This document shows, one piece after another, positions 9,043-19,200 of a stretch of DNA of 64,000 nucleotides. The translations under genes were made by a program, and so were the position numbers. Below the pieces are notes generated by a model. The model did no database searches and had not been told where the DNA came from. It saw nothing but the letters and a program-made list of their open reading frames with translations. The DNA is taken from NCBI GenBank assembly GCA_028692035.1, contig JAQUYD010000006.1:1-64000 (forward strand). Direction: 5' to 3'. How positions within the stretch are numbered: the stretch's first letter is position 1; every line of letters begins with the position of its first letter. The stretch comes from Oscillospiraceae bacterium. Its GTDB lineage: Bacteria; Bacillota; Clostridia; Oscillospirales; Ruminococcaceae.

Positions 9043-9412
9043 TATACTAACCGGCGATGTGGCCGTAATGGACAACGTGTTGTATAACTACCTCATTATG
9101 CTGGCCGTCGGTGAAATTGCCTTTTGGTTTGCGTTTAGTCTGGTTGGAGACGCCTATGACATAGGCATAATAAACGGAAAATCGGCAGGTTCCATTCTCC
9201 ACTGGATCATTCGATTAGTTATTTATGTAGCCATAGCCTATTTATTACGAGGCGGTATATGGTTGTATAAATTTGTGATAGGTGTACCGCACTGGGTATG
9301 GTGGACTTTAACAGGAGTCATTGTGGCCGCTATGATACTTGTGATTGTACTCCGCTATGTAAGGGAAAAGAGGACGAGCGAAAATGAACGAGCAGATAAA
9401 GAAACGAATTGA
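9014..9412 (+). CDS. Small integral membrane protein in CBASS cassette
   Basis: Three hydrophobic segments; overlaps E2-like ORF by 29 nt and hsdS by 29 nt. Confidence 0.75.
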   Translation: MSIILKPLFDILTGDVAVMDNVLYNYLIMLAVGEIAFWFAFSLVGDAYDIGIINGKSAGSILHWIIRLVIYVAIAYLLRGGIWLYKFVIGVPHWVWWTLTGVIVAAMILVIVLRYVREKRTSENERADKETN

Positions 9413-10628
9413 ACAGATTTTACGTGGTGAAGTGCCGGAGGGGTATAAGCACGAAAAGGTTGGTATCATACCTCAAGAATGGAAAGTCACTTCAGTCGGT
9501 AAATGCGTTCGTGAATATAAGATGTTGTCAAATGATGTGCAGAACACCCCTGTCTACTCATCATCTCGAAAAGGGCTTGTCCCACAATCTGAGTATTACG
9601 ATCTAAAAGAAGCCGTAGAAACAAACTTGGGATACAAAATTGTACCACAAGGGTATGTTACTTATAGACATATGAGCGATGATGATATTTTTCATTTCAA
9701 CATAAACAACACTGGCACTGATATTTTAGTCAGTAGCGAGTATCCGGTTTTTACTGCTTCACAAAGAGCTAATGTGGGGTTTTTGATACCTATATTAAAT
9801 GAAACGGCTCGATTTAGATATTTTTGCAGAACACAAAAATTGGGCGGGACAAGGACAAGATTATATTTCAAAAACTTAGAAGAATACCATATGGGAATTC
9901 CACCACTTCCCGAACAGGATAGAATTGCCGCCATCCTTACCACGCAGGATAAGGTGATTGAACTGAAAGAAAAGCTGCTTGCCGAAAAACAGCGGCAGAA
10001 AAAGTATCTGTGCCAGCAGCTTCTGACCGGCAAAAAGCGTCTGCCGGGGTTCAATGCGAAGTGGCAATTTGAACATCTTGGAAAGCTATTTGCCGAGAGG
10101 GTTGAAACTAAGCGAGAGGATTTGCCATTGCTCGCAATTACAGGAGCTCAGGGAATTATTCCTCGATCAGAGCTTGATTTAAAGGACAATTCGAGTGAGG
10201 ATAAGTCAAAGTATCTTAGAATTTGTGTTGGTGATATCGGCTATAACACAATGCGTATGTGGCAAGGGGTTTCCGCATACTCAAACCACGAGGGCATTGT
10301 CAGTCCGGCGTACACGATTCTAAAACCAGTTGATTCGATCAATGCGAAATACTTTGCATATCTATTTAAGATGCCCGAAGTAGTGTTTTTGTTTTACCGT
10401 TTTTCGCAGGGGCTCGTCGACGATACCCGCAATCTAAAGTACGATAACTTCAGAAGAATTAATGTCAACTATCCAATGGACAAGCGGGAGCAGGATGCTA
10501 TTGTAGAACATCTTTCCATTGCTGATCAAGAAATATCCCTTCTGAAAAAATCTATTGATGCCGAAAAACAAAAGAAAAAAGCCCTGATGCAGCTTCTGCT
10601 GTCGGGCATTGTGAGGGTGAAGGTATGA
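9384..10628 (+). CDS. hsdS: Type I restriction specificity subunit (two TRDs)
   Basis: PLPEQDRIAAILTTQDKVIELKEKLLAEKQRQKK conserved repeat and second TRD. Confidence 0.93.
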   Translation: MNEQIKKRIEQILRGEVPEGYKHEKVGIIPQEWKVTSVGKCVREYKMLSNDVQNTPVYSSSRKGLVPQSEYYDLKEAVETNLGYKIVPQGYVTYRHMSDDDIFHFNINNTGTDILVSSEYPVFTASQRANVGFLIPILNETARFRYFCRTQKLGGTRTRLYFKNLEEYHMGIPPLPEQDRIAAILTTQDKVIELKEKLLAEKQRQKKYLCQQLLTGKKRLPGFNAKWQFEHLGKLFAERVETKREDLPLLAITGAQGIIPRSELDLKDNSSEDKSKYLRICVGDIGYNTMRMWQGVSAYSNHEGIVSPAYTILKPVDSINAKYFAYLFKMPEVVFLFYRFSQGLVDDTRNLKYDNFRRINVNYPMDKREQDAIVEHLSIADQEISLLKKSIDAEKQKKKALMQLLLSGIVRVKV

Positions 10629-10838
10629 CTATATATTTTTACGATCAAGAAGTCAGGTAACCCAGTTTGCTATTCGCCTAACGCAAAAGATTATTACACA
10701 ATGGATGGCGCGGTATATGCATACGTCAAGAATGGCTACTGGTATTCTTATAAGGATAATAGTTGGTTCGGATGGCAAAAAGACAATTGGCTTTATGATT
10801 CCAACGGAAATCCACTATACTTTACAGAAAAGAGGTGA
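10626..10838 (+). pseudogene. Small gene interrupted by a one-nucleotide frameshift at a T5 run
   Basis: Removing one T gives MTIYFTIKKSGNPVCYSPNAKDYYTMDGAVYAYVKNGYWYSYKDNSWFGWQKDNWLYDSNGNPLYFTEKR; ATG overlaps the hsdS stop. Confidence 0.55.
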
Positions 10839-10844
10839 GACACA

Positions 10845-11024
10845 ATGGCAACAAATCCACCAAGTGGCGACGGTCACAGAAATGGCGCGGTAAAAGGCAG
10901 AACGCAGAGTTTGAACCCTAAAACAGGGCTCTACACAAAGCGTGATACCGAAACCGGGAAGTTTATGGATGTAAAAACGACCGGCGGCAAGTTCAAAGGC
11001 GTCACCAAAGAAAAGCAAGACTAA
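10845..11024 (+). CDS. Small basic protein of the RM operon (59 aa)
   Basis: MATNPPSGDGHRNGAVKGRTQSLNPKTGLYTKRDTETGKFMDVKTTGGKFKGVTKEKQD with RBS agaggtgag; not in supplied ORF track because of length. Confidence 0.75.
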   Translation: MATNPPSGDGHRNGAVKGRTQSLNPKTGLYTKRDTETGKFMDVKTTGGKFKGVTKEKQD

Positions 11025-11098
11025 GCACAGGAAGCGAGGCGGTTTTCACCGCCCCGCTATTCCTGCTTTTATAGATATTCCACTAAGGAGGCTCAATT

Positions 11099-14000
11099 AT
11101 GAACCCTGACCTCTATCTTGAAAAGAACGCCAGCCAGCAGCCAGCCATTGATTTGCTGCGTGCTATGGGCTATATTTACATATCACCTGAGGACTGCGCC
11201 ATGCAGCGCGGTAGTGGGTACCATGTGCTGCTCCGAGACATTCTGCGCGGCCAGCTGCGTCGGCTTAACCGCTATCTCTATGCCGGAGCGGAAAATGAAT
11301 TCTCCGCCGCCAATATTGAGCGGGCTATGGAGGATCTGGACGAGCCTCTGACGGATGGCCTCGTTCGTGCCAGTGAGAAAATTTACGACGCACTGCTGCT
11401 GGGTAAAAGCTATCCCGAAACCGTGGGTGACGGGAAAATGCTCAGCTTTAACCTCAAATACATCGACTGGGATCACCCGGAAAACAACCTCTACCATGTG
11501 ACGGAGGAATATGCCGTTGAAAGTCAGGACAAGCAGCATAATGCTCGCCCTGATATTGTGCTGTTTATCAACGGCATTCCATTTGCGGTGATCGAATGCA
11601 AAGCACCGCAGATTTCCGTCGATCAGGCGGTGGAACAGACTGTGCGCAACCAGCAGACAGACTATATCCCTCAACTCTTCAAGTACGCGCAGATCGTTAT
11701 GGCCACCAACAAGAATGCTGTGAAATACGCCACAGCTGGAACGCCGAAAAAGTTTTGGAATGTCTGGAAAGAGCAAAATGAAGCATTCATGAGCCGCCAG
11801 CTTGTGTGGCTGTTTGATGACCGTATGCCCACCGAACAAGATAAAAATATTATTTCGCTGTTCAGCAAAGAGCGTGTCATGGAACTCATGAGGTATTTCA
11901 TTCTCTATGACGCTAATGTTAAGAAGATTTGCCGCTATCAGCAGTATTTCGCAATTAAGGAGATTGTTAAAACCATCGGCGAAACCGACGAGCGCGGCAA
12001 TCGCCAGAGCGGTGTTATCTGGCATACACAAGGTAGCGGTAAGAGCCTGACCATGGTCATGCTGGCAAAGTATATCCTCATGGAGATGACAGACTGCCAT
12101 CCCAGAGTTGTAATTGTAACTGACCGTAAGGAGTTGGACGGTCAAATTGCCGCGACCTTTGCCCACACCCGGTTGAACCCTGCCCGTGCCACCAGCGGAC
12201 GACATTTGGTAGATCTTGTAAACAGCGGCAAGGCAGATGTGATTACGAGTATCATTAACAAGTTCAATACTGCTGAACGCATGGCAACAAAAAACGAGTC
12301 CAAAGACGTCTTTATTCTGGTGGACGAGAGCCATCGTTCAAATTACGGCCTTATGGCAACAAAGATGCGTAGCGTATTCCCCAACGCCTGCTATATCGGC
12401 TTTACCGGAACGCCCCTGATGAAGAAAGAAAAAAACACCATGTCCAAGTTTGGCAAGCTGATCCATAAGTACACAATAAAGGACGGCGTGGATGATGGCG
12501 CTATTGTGCCGCTAATCTACGAGGGGCGCTTTGTGGATCAAAATGTTGACGAGGAAAACATTGACCTTTGGTTTGAGCAGACCACCAAGCGGCTGACGGA
12601 TGCGCAGAAAGAAGATTTGGCAAAAAAATGGAGCAGTATCCGCCGCCTGACATCCACCGATGCACGGATTAAGCGTATCGCCCTTGATATTAACACTCAT
12701 TTCATTGAAGGCTATAAAAATACCGGATTCAAAGCTATGCTTGCCACGAACTATAAAAGAGATGCGGTTCGCTATCTTGAATGCTTTGAGCAGTTTGGCG
12801 ATTTGACCTGCGCCGTAGTTATTTCGCCGCCGGATATGCGTGAAAGCGTCGATGACATGGACGAGGGCACTGACGATAAGGTCGTGGCATACTGGAATAA
12901 AATGATGCGGCAGTATAGCGATGCAGACCGTTATGAAGAGGCTATGAAAAACAAGTTCTGCGACGGTGAAATCGATATACTCATCGTTTGCAGCAAGCTC
13001 CTCACTGGATTTGATGCACCTATTTGCCAAGTGCTATACATTGACAAGGAGCTGAAAGAGCATGGCCTCTTGCAGGCTATTGCACGCACCAATCGACTTC
13101 ACGAAGGCAAGGACTACGGCCTAATCGTTGATTATCGGGGGCTGATCGAAAAGCTGGATACCGCGATGGATATGTACAGCGGAGCAGGTCTTGAGAACTT
13201 TGACAGCGGAGACTTGAAGGGCGCGGTTGTGGATGTTATGTCGTCGGTGGGAACCTTGCGTGATTCGTATACCCGACTAATCGAACTGTTTGCCGCTGTT
13301 CGAAATAAAGCGGACGCAGAGGAAGTGGAAGTATTTCTTGCGGATGACAAGATCCGTGAGGACTTCTATAATCTTCTGTGTGCCTTTGGAAAGGCTCTCA
13401 ATCTGGTGCTGAATTCCGAGCAAGCTTATGCGGCTGTTCCGAGGGATGAACTGAAAAAATATCAAAGTACGTTTATCTTTTTTTCGAAGGTGCGACGCAG
13501 CGTAAAGATCCGTTATTGCGATGCCATAGACAACAGTGAGTACGAACCACTGATGCAAAATCTTTTAGATACCCACTTATCTGTAGCCGGTGTCCGTCAG
13601 ATCACAAGCCCAATCAACATTTTGAATAAGGATGACTTTGAAAAGGAACTGGACGAGCTTGGATCAATCCGAGCGAAAGCCGATGCAATTACAAGCCGCA
13701 TGACAAAGAGCATCAGCGAAAAGTATGATGAAAATCCCGCCTACTATGACAGCTTTTCCAAGAGAATAAAGGACGCGTTGGATCAGTATAAAGAACAAGT
13801 AATTACAGAGGCTGAGTATCTGGCCAAGATGCGTACCATTATGGAAGATTATCACGCCGGACGCAGCTCTATAAGTTACCCGGAATCTATTAAGAATAAT
13901 GTTCATGCACAGGCATTTTACGGTGTGCTTTCTGCCATTCTCGACGATGATAAGTCTGGAAATGTTGAACCGGATTTCGTTGCAGAAATAGCCGAGAAAA

Positions 14001-14188
14001 TTACGAAGACTATTGCAAAGCATAGTCAGGTGGACTGGACAAACAATAAGACCATTCATGATCGCATTTCACAGGATATTGATGACCTGTTTTATGAATA
14101 TGAGAAAACGCGCGGACTGAAGCTCTCATTTGATGTTATCGACAAGATCATAGAGAATGTCAAAACCGTTGCTCTGCGGAGGTTTTGA
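11099..14188 (+). CDS. hsdR: Type I restriction endonuclease subunit R
   Basis: PD-(E/D)xK region RPDIVLFINGIPFAVIECKAP; helicase motifs HTQGSGKSLTM, DESHRSNYG, FTGTPL. Confidence 0.95.
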   Translation: MNPDLYLEKNASQQPAIDLLRAMGYIYISPEDCAMQRGSGYHVLLRDILRGQLRRLNRYLYAGAENEFSAANIERAMEDLDEPLTDGLVRASEKIYDALLLGKSYPETVGDGKMLSFNLKYIDWDHPENNLYHVTEEYAVESQDKQHNARPDIVLFINGIPFAVIECKAPQISVDQAVEQTVRNQQTDYIPQLFKYAQIVMATNKNAVKYATAGTPKKFWNVWKEQNEAFMSRQLVWLFDDRMPTEQDKNIISLFSKERVMELMRYFILYDANVKKICRYQQYFAIKEIVKTIGETDERGNRQSGVIWHTQGSGKSLTMVMLAKYILMEMTDCHPRVVIVTDRKELDGQIAATFAHTRLNPARATSGRHLVDLVNSGKADVITSIINKFNTAERMATKNESKDVFILVDESHRSNYGLMATKMRSVFPNACYIGFTGTPLMKKEKNTMSKFGKLIHKYTIKDGVDDGAIVPLIYEGRFVDQNVDEENIDLWFEQTTKRLTDAQKEDLAKKWSSIRRLTSTDARIKRIALDINTHFIEGYKNTGFKAMLATNYKRDAVRYLECFEQFGDLTCAVVISPPDMRESVDDMDEGTDDKVVAYWNKMMRQYSDADRYEEAMKNKFCDGEIDILIVCSKLLTGFDAPICQVLYIDKELKEHGLLQAIARTNRLHEGKDYGLIVDYRGLIEKLDTAMDMYSGAGLENFDSGDLKGAVVDVMSSVGTLRDSYTRLIELFAAVRNKADAEEVEVFLADDKIREDFYNLLCAFGKALNLVLNSEQAYAAVPRDELKKYQSTFIFFSKVRRSVKIRYCDAIDNSEYEPLMQNLLDTHLSVAGVRQITSPINILNKDDFEKELDELGSIRAKADAITSRMTKSISEKYDENPAYYDSFSKRIKDALDQYKEQVITEAEYLAKMRTIMEDYHAGRSSISYPESIKNNVHAQAFYGVLSAILDDDKSGNVEPDFVAEIAEKITKTIAKHSQVDWTNNKTIHDRISQDIDDLFYEYEKTRGLKLSFDVIDKIIENVKTVALRRF

Positions 14189-14190
14189 GG

Positions 14191-14925
14191 ATGACCCCAA
14201 CTTCAACCCAACGCAAAGTAATGTCCGATGGTAAAGAGATCGCCTATCATTTGGAGCAAAAGCCAGTCAAAAATTTAAATCTTCGAATAAGAAAAGACGG
14301 CAGCGTCTATGTATCGGCAAATGATAATGTTCCAGTTGATAAAGTTGACGAATTTGTGGTCAGCAAGGGAGCCTATATTCTATCGGCTTTGCAACGATTT
14401 CAGGAACTGGCTCAATATCGTCCACAAGCAAAACGGTATATCAGCGGAGAAACCTTTTACATTTTAGGCCGAGGGCTGCGGCTAAAGGTTGTAGAAGGCT
14501 CGAAAAATGCAATCCATTCAGACGGTGTGTACATTTTTCTTCAGGCAAAAGATGCCACAGACGTAAAAAATAAAGAGCGCATTGTGACGCGATTTTTAGA
14601 TCAACAATGCAAAGATCAGTTTGGTGAGATTATGGCGGAAATTTATCCGCTGTTTCAGAAATACGGTGTAGCCCAGCCGACACTGCGCATTCGTGATATG
14701 GATACGCGATGGGGTTCATGCCTATCGAAAAAAGGAATAATCACATTAAATAAAAGATTGCTGGAAGCTCCCCGAAGCTGCATCGAGTATGTGGTAATGC
14801 ATGAATTTTGCCACTTTATTCACCCGAACCATTCCAAGCAGTTTTACGGCTTTCTTGCTATGCTGATGCCTGATTGGAAGAACCGTAAGGTGGCACTTGA
14901 TAAGTGTGCGGAATTTTGGCTATGA
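14191..14925 (+). CDS. YgjP/SprT-like zinc metalloprotease (RM-associated)
   Basis: RWGSCLSKKGIITLNKRLLEAP...VVMHEFCHFIHPNHSKQFY; HExxH motif. Confidence 0.88.
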   Translation: MTPTSTQRKVMSDGKEIAYHLEQKPVKNLNLRIRKDGSVYVSANDNVPVDKVDEFVVSKGAYILSALQRFQELAQYRPQAKRYISGETFYILGRGLRLKVVEGSKNAIHSDGVYIFLQAKDATDVKNKERIVTRFLDQQCKDQFGEIMAEIYPLFQKYGVAQPTLRIRDMDTRWGSCLSKKGIITLNKRLLEAPRSCIEYVVMHEFCHFIHPNHSKQFYGFLAMLMPDWKNRKVALDKCAEFWL

Positions 14926-15149
14926 ATTATTATTTCGTTATAATTTCATGGCAACAAAAAATCAGATAAGCGAGGCTTTTCGTTTTTGCCCAAAAATCAC
15001 GGTTACTAAACGTCCGGATAGTACAGGAGTTTCTATGATTGACCATAAAAGATCCAACTTCTGAAACCGCAAGGTTGCTAAAGTAAATTTCAGAGGATCA
15101 TCCCGATTTTGTGAGTTGGGTATAAACAGGAAAAGGAGACAGGATAGTT

Positions 15150-16262
15150 GTGAATGAAGAAATCATACTTAATATTGCAAAGCCATACGTAAAAGACAGC
15201 GCAATCACTTATGACGAATTTGACCAGTTGTTCTCTATCCTGTCGCGCAAAGAACAGTACGCAGTTTGTGATGTTCTTTTTAATAACGGAATAAACCTTG
15301 TTGATAGCAACGTTGCTGAGGACGCCCTTGTTCTCGACATAGATGCCGAGAATAATCTGGCAGAAGATTTCTTCGCAGATGATTTTGAAATTCACTATGA
15401 TGAAGATCCTTTTAGAGATAGAGCTTCCGGGAGCACCCTCATCGAAGAACTCGTTTTAAATAAGGAGGTTCGTCAATCTAATGATATCCTCTGTCGCCTA
15501 ATTCAACAAGGCAATCGGCAGGCCGTGCAGGATCTCTGTGTCAAGAATCATCGCCTGGTCAGCAAATATGTCTTTGCCTATGGAAAGCGTTATGCAAACA
15601 GACTTGATTCCGAAGATTTGGAACAGGTTGGCTTTATGGGGTTGATCAAAGCTGCCCAAAAGTTCGATTTGAGCCGTGGTGTTTCGTTTAGTACATATGC
15701 GGTTCATTGGATAAAGCAAGCTATAGCCAGAGAAATCATGGATCACGGATATGCTATTCGCATTCCGGTTCATATGATGGAACGGATCAACAAGGTTGTT
15801 GCAACAGATAATCGATTGGCTGGCGAAGGTATTCCCCTATTGGAGAGAATTCGTTCTGTGGCTGATGAACTTGGGATTAGCGAAGATGATGTAAGAGAAG
15901 CCTTGGCTCTTAGAAACAACTATTTGATGTATTCTTCGTTAGATATGCCTGTTGGTGAAGATCAGGACTCCGTTTTGGGAGACTTCATCCCTTTCGATGA
16001 AGAGCTATCTGTAGAACAAATCATCTTCGACAAAGAACTTCATCAAGAGTTGGAAACAATAATTGCTACTCTTAAACCCAAGGAACGGGAAATTCTTAAG
16101 TTGCGGTTTGGATGGAATGATAATCATCCGAAGACGTTGGAGGAAATAGGTATACTATACGGTGTTACGAGAGAAAGAATTCGTCAAATTGAAGCAAAAG
16201 CAATACGCAGACTTCGACATCCGTCACGTTCTCGTCGGCTAAAAGATTTTCAGGAGGATTGA
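15150..16262 (+). CDS. Sigma-70 family RNA polymerase sigma factor
   Basis: Region 2 DLEQVGFMGLIKAAQKFDLSRGVSFSTYAVHWIKQAIAREI; region 4 LEEIGILYGVTRERIRQIEAKAIRRLRHPSR. Confidence 0.92.
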   Translation: MNEEIILNIAKPYVKDSAITYDEFDQLFSILSRKEQYAVCDVLFNNGINLVDSNVAEDALVLDIDAENNLAEDFFADDFEIHYDEDPFRDRASGSTLIEELVLNKEVRQSNDILCRLIQQGNRQAVQDLCVKNHRLVSKYVFAYGKRYANRLDSEDLEQVGFMGLIKAAQKFDLSRGVSFSTYAVHWIKQAIAREIMDHGYAIRIPVHMMERINKVVATDNRLAGEGIPLLERIRSVADELGISEDDVREALALRNNYLMYSSLDMPVGEDQDSVLGDFIPFDEELSVEQIIFDKELHQELETIIATLKPKEREILKLRFGWNDNHPKTLEEIGILYGVTRERIRQIEAKAIRRLRHPSRSRRLKDFQED

Positions 16263-16264
16263 GT

Positions 16265-19200
16265 ATGGCCAATAGAGTAATAGCTAACTGCATTAGGGAG
16301 AAAATTGAGAACCTTAATATAGGAAACGATGCAATCGTTGTGCTGAAGGGCATTCCTCTTTCCATCGTTGACGATACCGTAGGGAGAATCGATTTATCAA
16401 ATGTCGTATCTAATAAACTGGGCTATTTTATGTCCATCTTTGGGCATAGACAGTTCTTAACTTTTGAAGAGTTCCTTCTTCTTGCCGACTTTATTGTTGC
16501 ACAGTATAAGGAAATTTACATTCTTAACAACAATATCTACATGGAGCAGTTCCCTGTAGAAGAATGCTTTCCTGCAGCGGTTCGTGCAGGGCTGTTAACG
16601 CATTTTGACGAATCAGACGAAGGTGAAACTGACAGCCGCTATATTGGTGATATTGATGAGTATGTTTCTGTTTTTGAGGGATTAAAGGAATACAATGGGT
16701 ACTTAATGGGCGCATACTGCTCTGTTCCTGCCTTGCGGAGTCCTAAAGTTATCACAGTAAATGTGTTCGAAAACAGCCATGAGGACTTTCTGTATTCGGT
16801 TGATCAAAGTGTCGATTTTATCGAGATTATTGAAGAATCTGACTATATCAATTTTGTGAAGCTTCTTTTTGCTGAACCCGACGAAATTTATGTTCGTATT
16901 ACTAACTATACAGGTGATGCCAACAAACTAAAGGATCACATTGCGCTTATTTATCACTATTGGCAAGAGTACACGGAAATATTTATTCTTCAGGCCCAGG
17001 AACTTGAAGATGAGTATTCTCACCGTGACGATTATTGCGAAATTCTAAGCAGATTTTGGGGTTATCCCTCTTTCAGGAACCTGCCTGTCTACGATATGGC
17101 TGCGCTTGAACGCGGCGAAAAAGTTGTCAAACAGGTATCCCAGGAGAGCATTATTGCCAACTTGGTTGAAGAAGTTGAGAACTGCGGCGAGAGTAAAGAT
17201 TTCCGAGACGTCTTTGTCACAGCGCCTACTGGCGCAGGTAAATCCGTAATGTTCCAGGTTCCAGCAATCTATCTCGCGGAAAAGTATAATCTGCTTACTA
17301 TTGTTATCTCGCCTCTCATTGGTTTGATGAATGATCAGGTTAAAAATCTGGAGCTGAAGAACTACTCTTTTGCAAAGACAATCAACTCGGATATTTCGCC
17401 TATTATCAAGCAAGACATTATTGAGAAGGTCTCCGATGGCCAATATCATATTCTTTACCTTTCGCCAGAAACGTTGCTTAGCCGTAGTGATGTGGAACAA
17501 CTGATCGGTGACAGAACCATTGGCATGATTGTAATCGACGAAGCCCACATAGTTACTACTTGGGGAAAACAGTTTCGCCCGGACTACTGGTATTTGGGAG
17601 ACCATATACGAAAGCTAAGAAAACAGCAGTTGAAAGCCAAAGGGCGATCCTTTGTAATTGGTACGTTTACTGCGACTGCTATTTATCATGGTCTGGAAGA
17701 CATGTACACGGAAACAATCAACAGCCTCCATATGCTGAGTCCTATTACTTATCTGGGCTATGTAAAACGTGGAGACATTGAAATTATAATTAACCGTCCA
17801 CAGAAACCGAAAGGAGTTCGTGCTGAGTATGAACTGGACAAGTTTGAACAAATTGAGGCGATCCTCCACCGGGCGATCATTACAAACAAGAAGACTCTCA
17901 TTTACTTCCCTACAGTTGCGCTGATTGAACGATGCTATGAATACTTTAGAAGCAAGCGCAAGATTGAGCATATAGCTGTTTATCATGGCTCACTCAGTAA
18001 AGAAGCAAAGCAAGAAAATTACGAGAAGTTTCTGGCTAAAGAAAAACTGGTTATGCTTGCAACAAAGGCGTTTGGCATGGGCATCGATATCAATGACATT
18101 GAATTGGTTGTCCATTTTGCGCCAACCGGTAATGTTTGCGACTATGTTCAGGAGATCGGTCGTGCCGCAAGACGAGAAGACTTAAGGGGCGAAGCTCTTT
18201 ATTACTACAATTCTCGCGACTTCAAGCATATTAACCGCTTGCACGGTATGTCCACCATACAGAAATATCAGCTGATAAAAGTTATTGAAAAGGTTGACGA
18301 ACTGTATCATCAGAATATGCAAAATGGAAATCGTAGGGATTTCACCAAAAAACGAAATGCTATGCTACTGGACGCAGAGAACTTCACCTATATTTTTGGT
18401 TCTCCAATCAGCGACGAAGACAGCAATGTTAACAAAGTGAAGACTGCGCTGCTTTTGATTCAGAAAGATTTTGAATCGAAGATTGGATTCTCGCCGATTA
18501 CTGTTAGGCCTATTCCGATGTTCTCTGTTGGATTCTTTGCTATTGAGCCAAATATTCAGCAGCGGTTACAGCGGCGCTATTGTCATTCTGTAGAGGAAAT
18601 TGACAGCAACAAGCACATTTGCCGTGTCTTGTTAAGTACAATTTGGGAGAAGGATTACAAGACCTTATCGTTCCCGAAGTTCAAATATCTGCTTTATACA
18701 AAGGATCACGAGAATTTGGACTTTGTGACTAAATATCCTATGAGTCCAGCTCTTTGCGTGACAGTCACATACAGCGATGACTATTCCAGTGATTTCAAAA
18801 ATATCTGGAGTTCGCTGAGAGGCTTTATCGGTCAAAAAGTTATCTCCGGTGAGCACACCGCGGTTTCCGAAATCGTGGATGAGCTTTCGTATTCCTGCGG
18901 CCTAAGTAAATACAAAGCGCAGACAATTTGTGAAGTTGTTATTGCATCTATGGACTCGTACAGAAAGAATTTTGCGCGTACTGCAACTCCTATTGTTTTG
19001 GAAAGAACAACCAATGACGGAAAAACAAAATATCAGTTCAACGTTGCGGTAAACTCGTATTTCCAATGGGTAGAGTCTGGTTTGCGTAAAATTGAAACTG
19101 AAACTAACGAAGAACGTCTGTATATCATCAATGACAGCGGCAAACAGGCAAAAGAATATAGTGTGATTCTTGGCGTCCTTGAATCTATGGGAATTCTCAC

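Noticed and set aside
10705-10893. 62-aa ORF in the supplied track between hsdS and hsdR
   Set aside because: Overlaps two better frames: the frameshift-restored 70-aa ORF and the 59-aa ORF with its own RBS.
11183-12334. 383-aa minus-strand ORF antisense to hsdR
   Set aside because: Lies wholly inside hsdR, which has clear helicase motifs; no recognisable domain, shadow ORF.
15061-15093. CTGAAA...TTTCAG inverted repeat upstream of the sigma factor
   Set aside because: Short arms with long spacing; could be chance.
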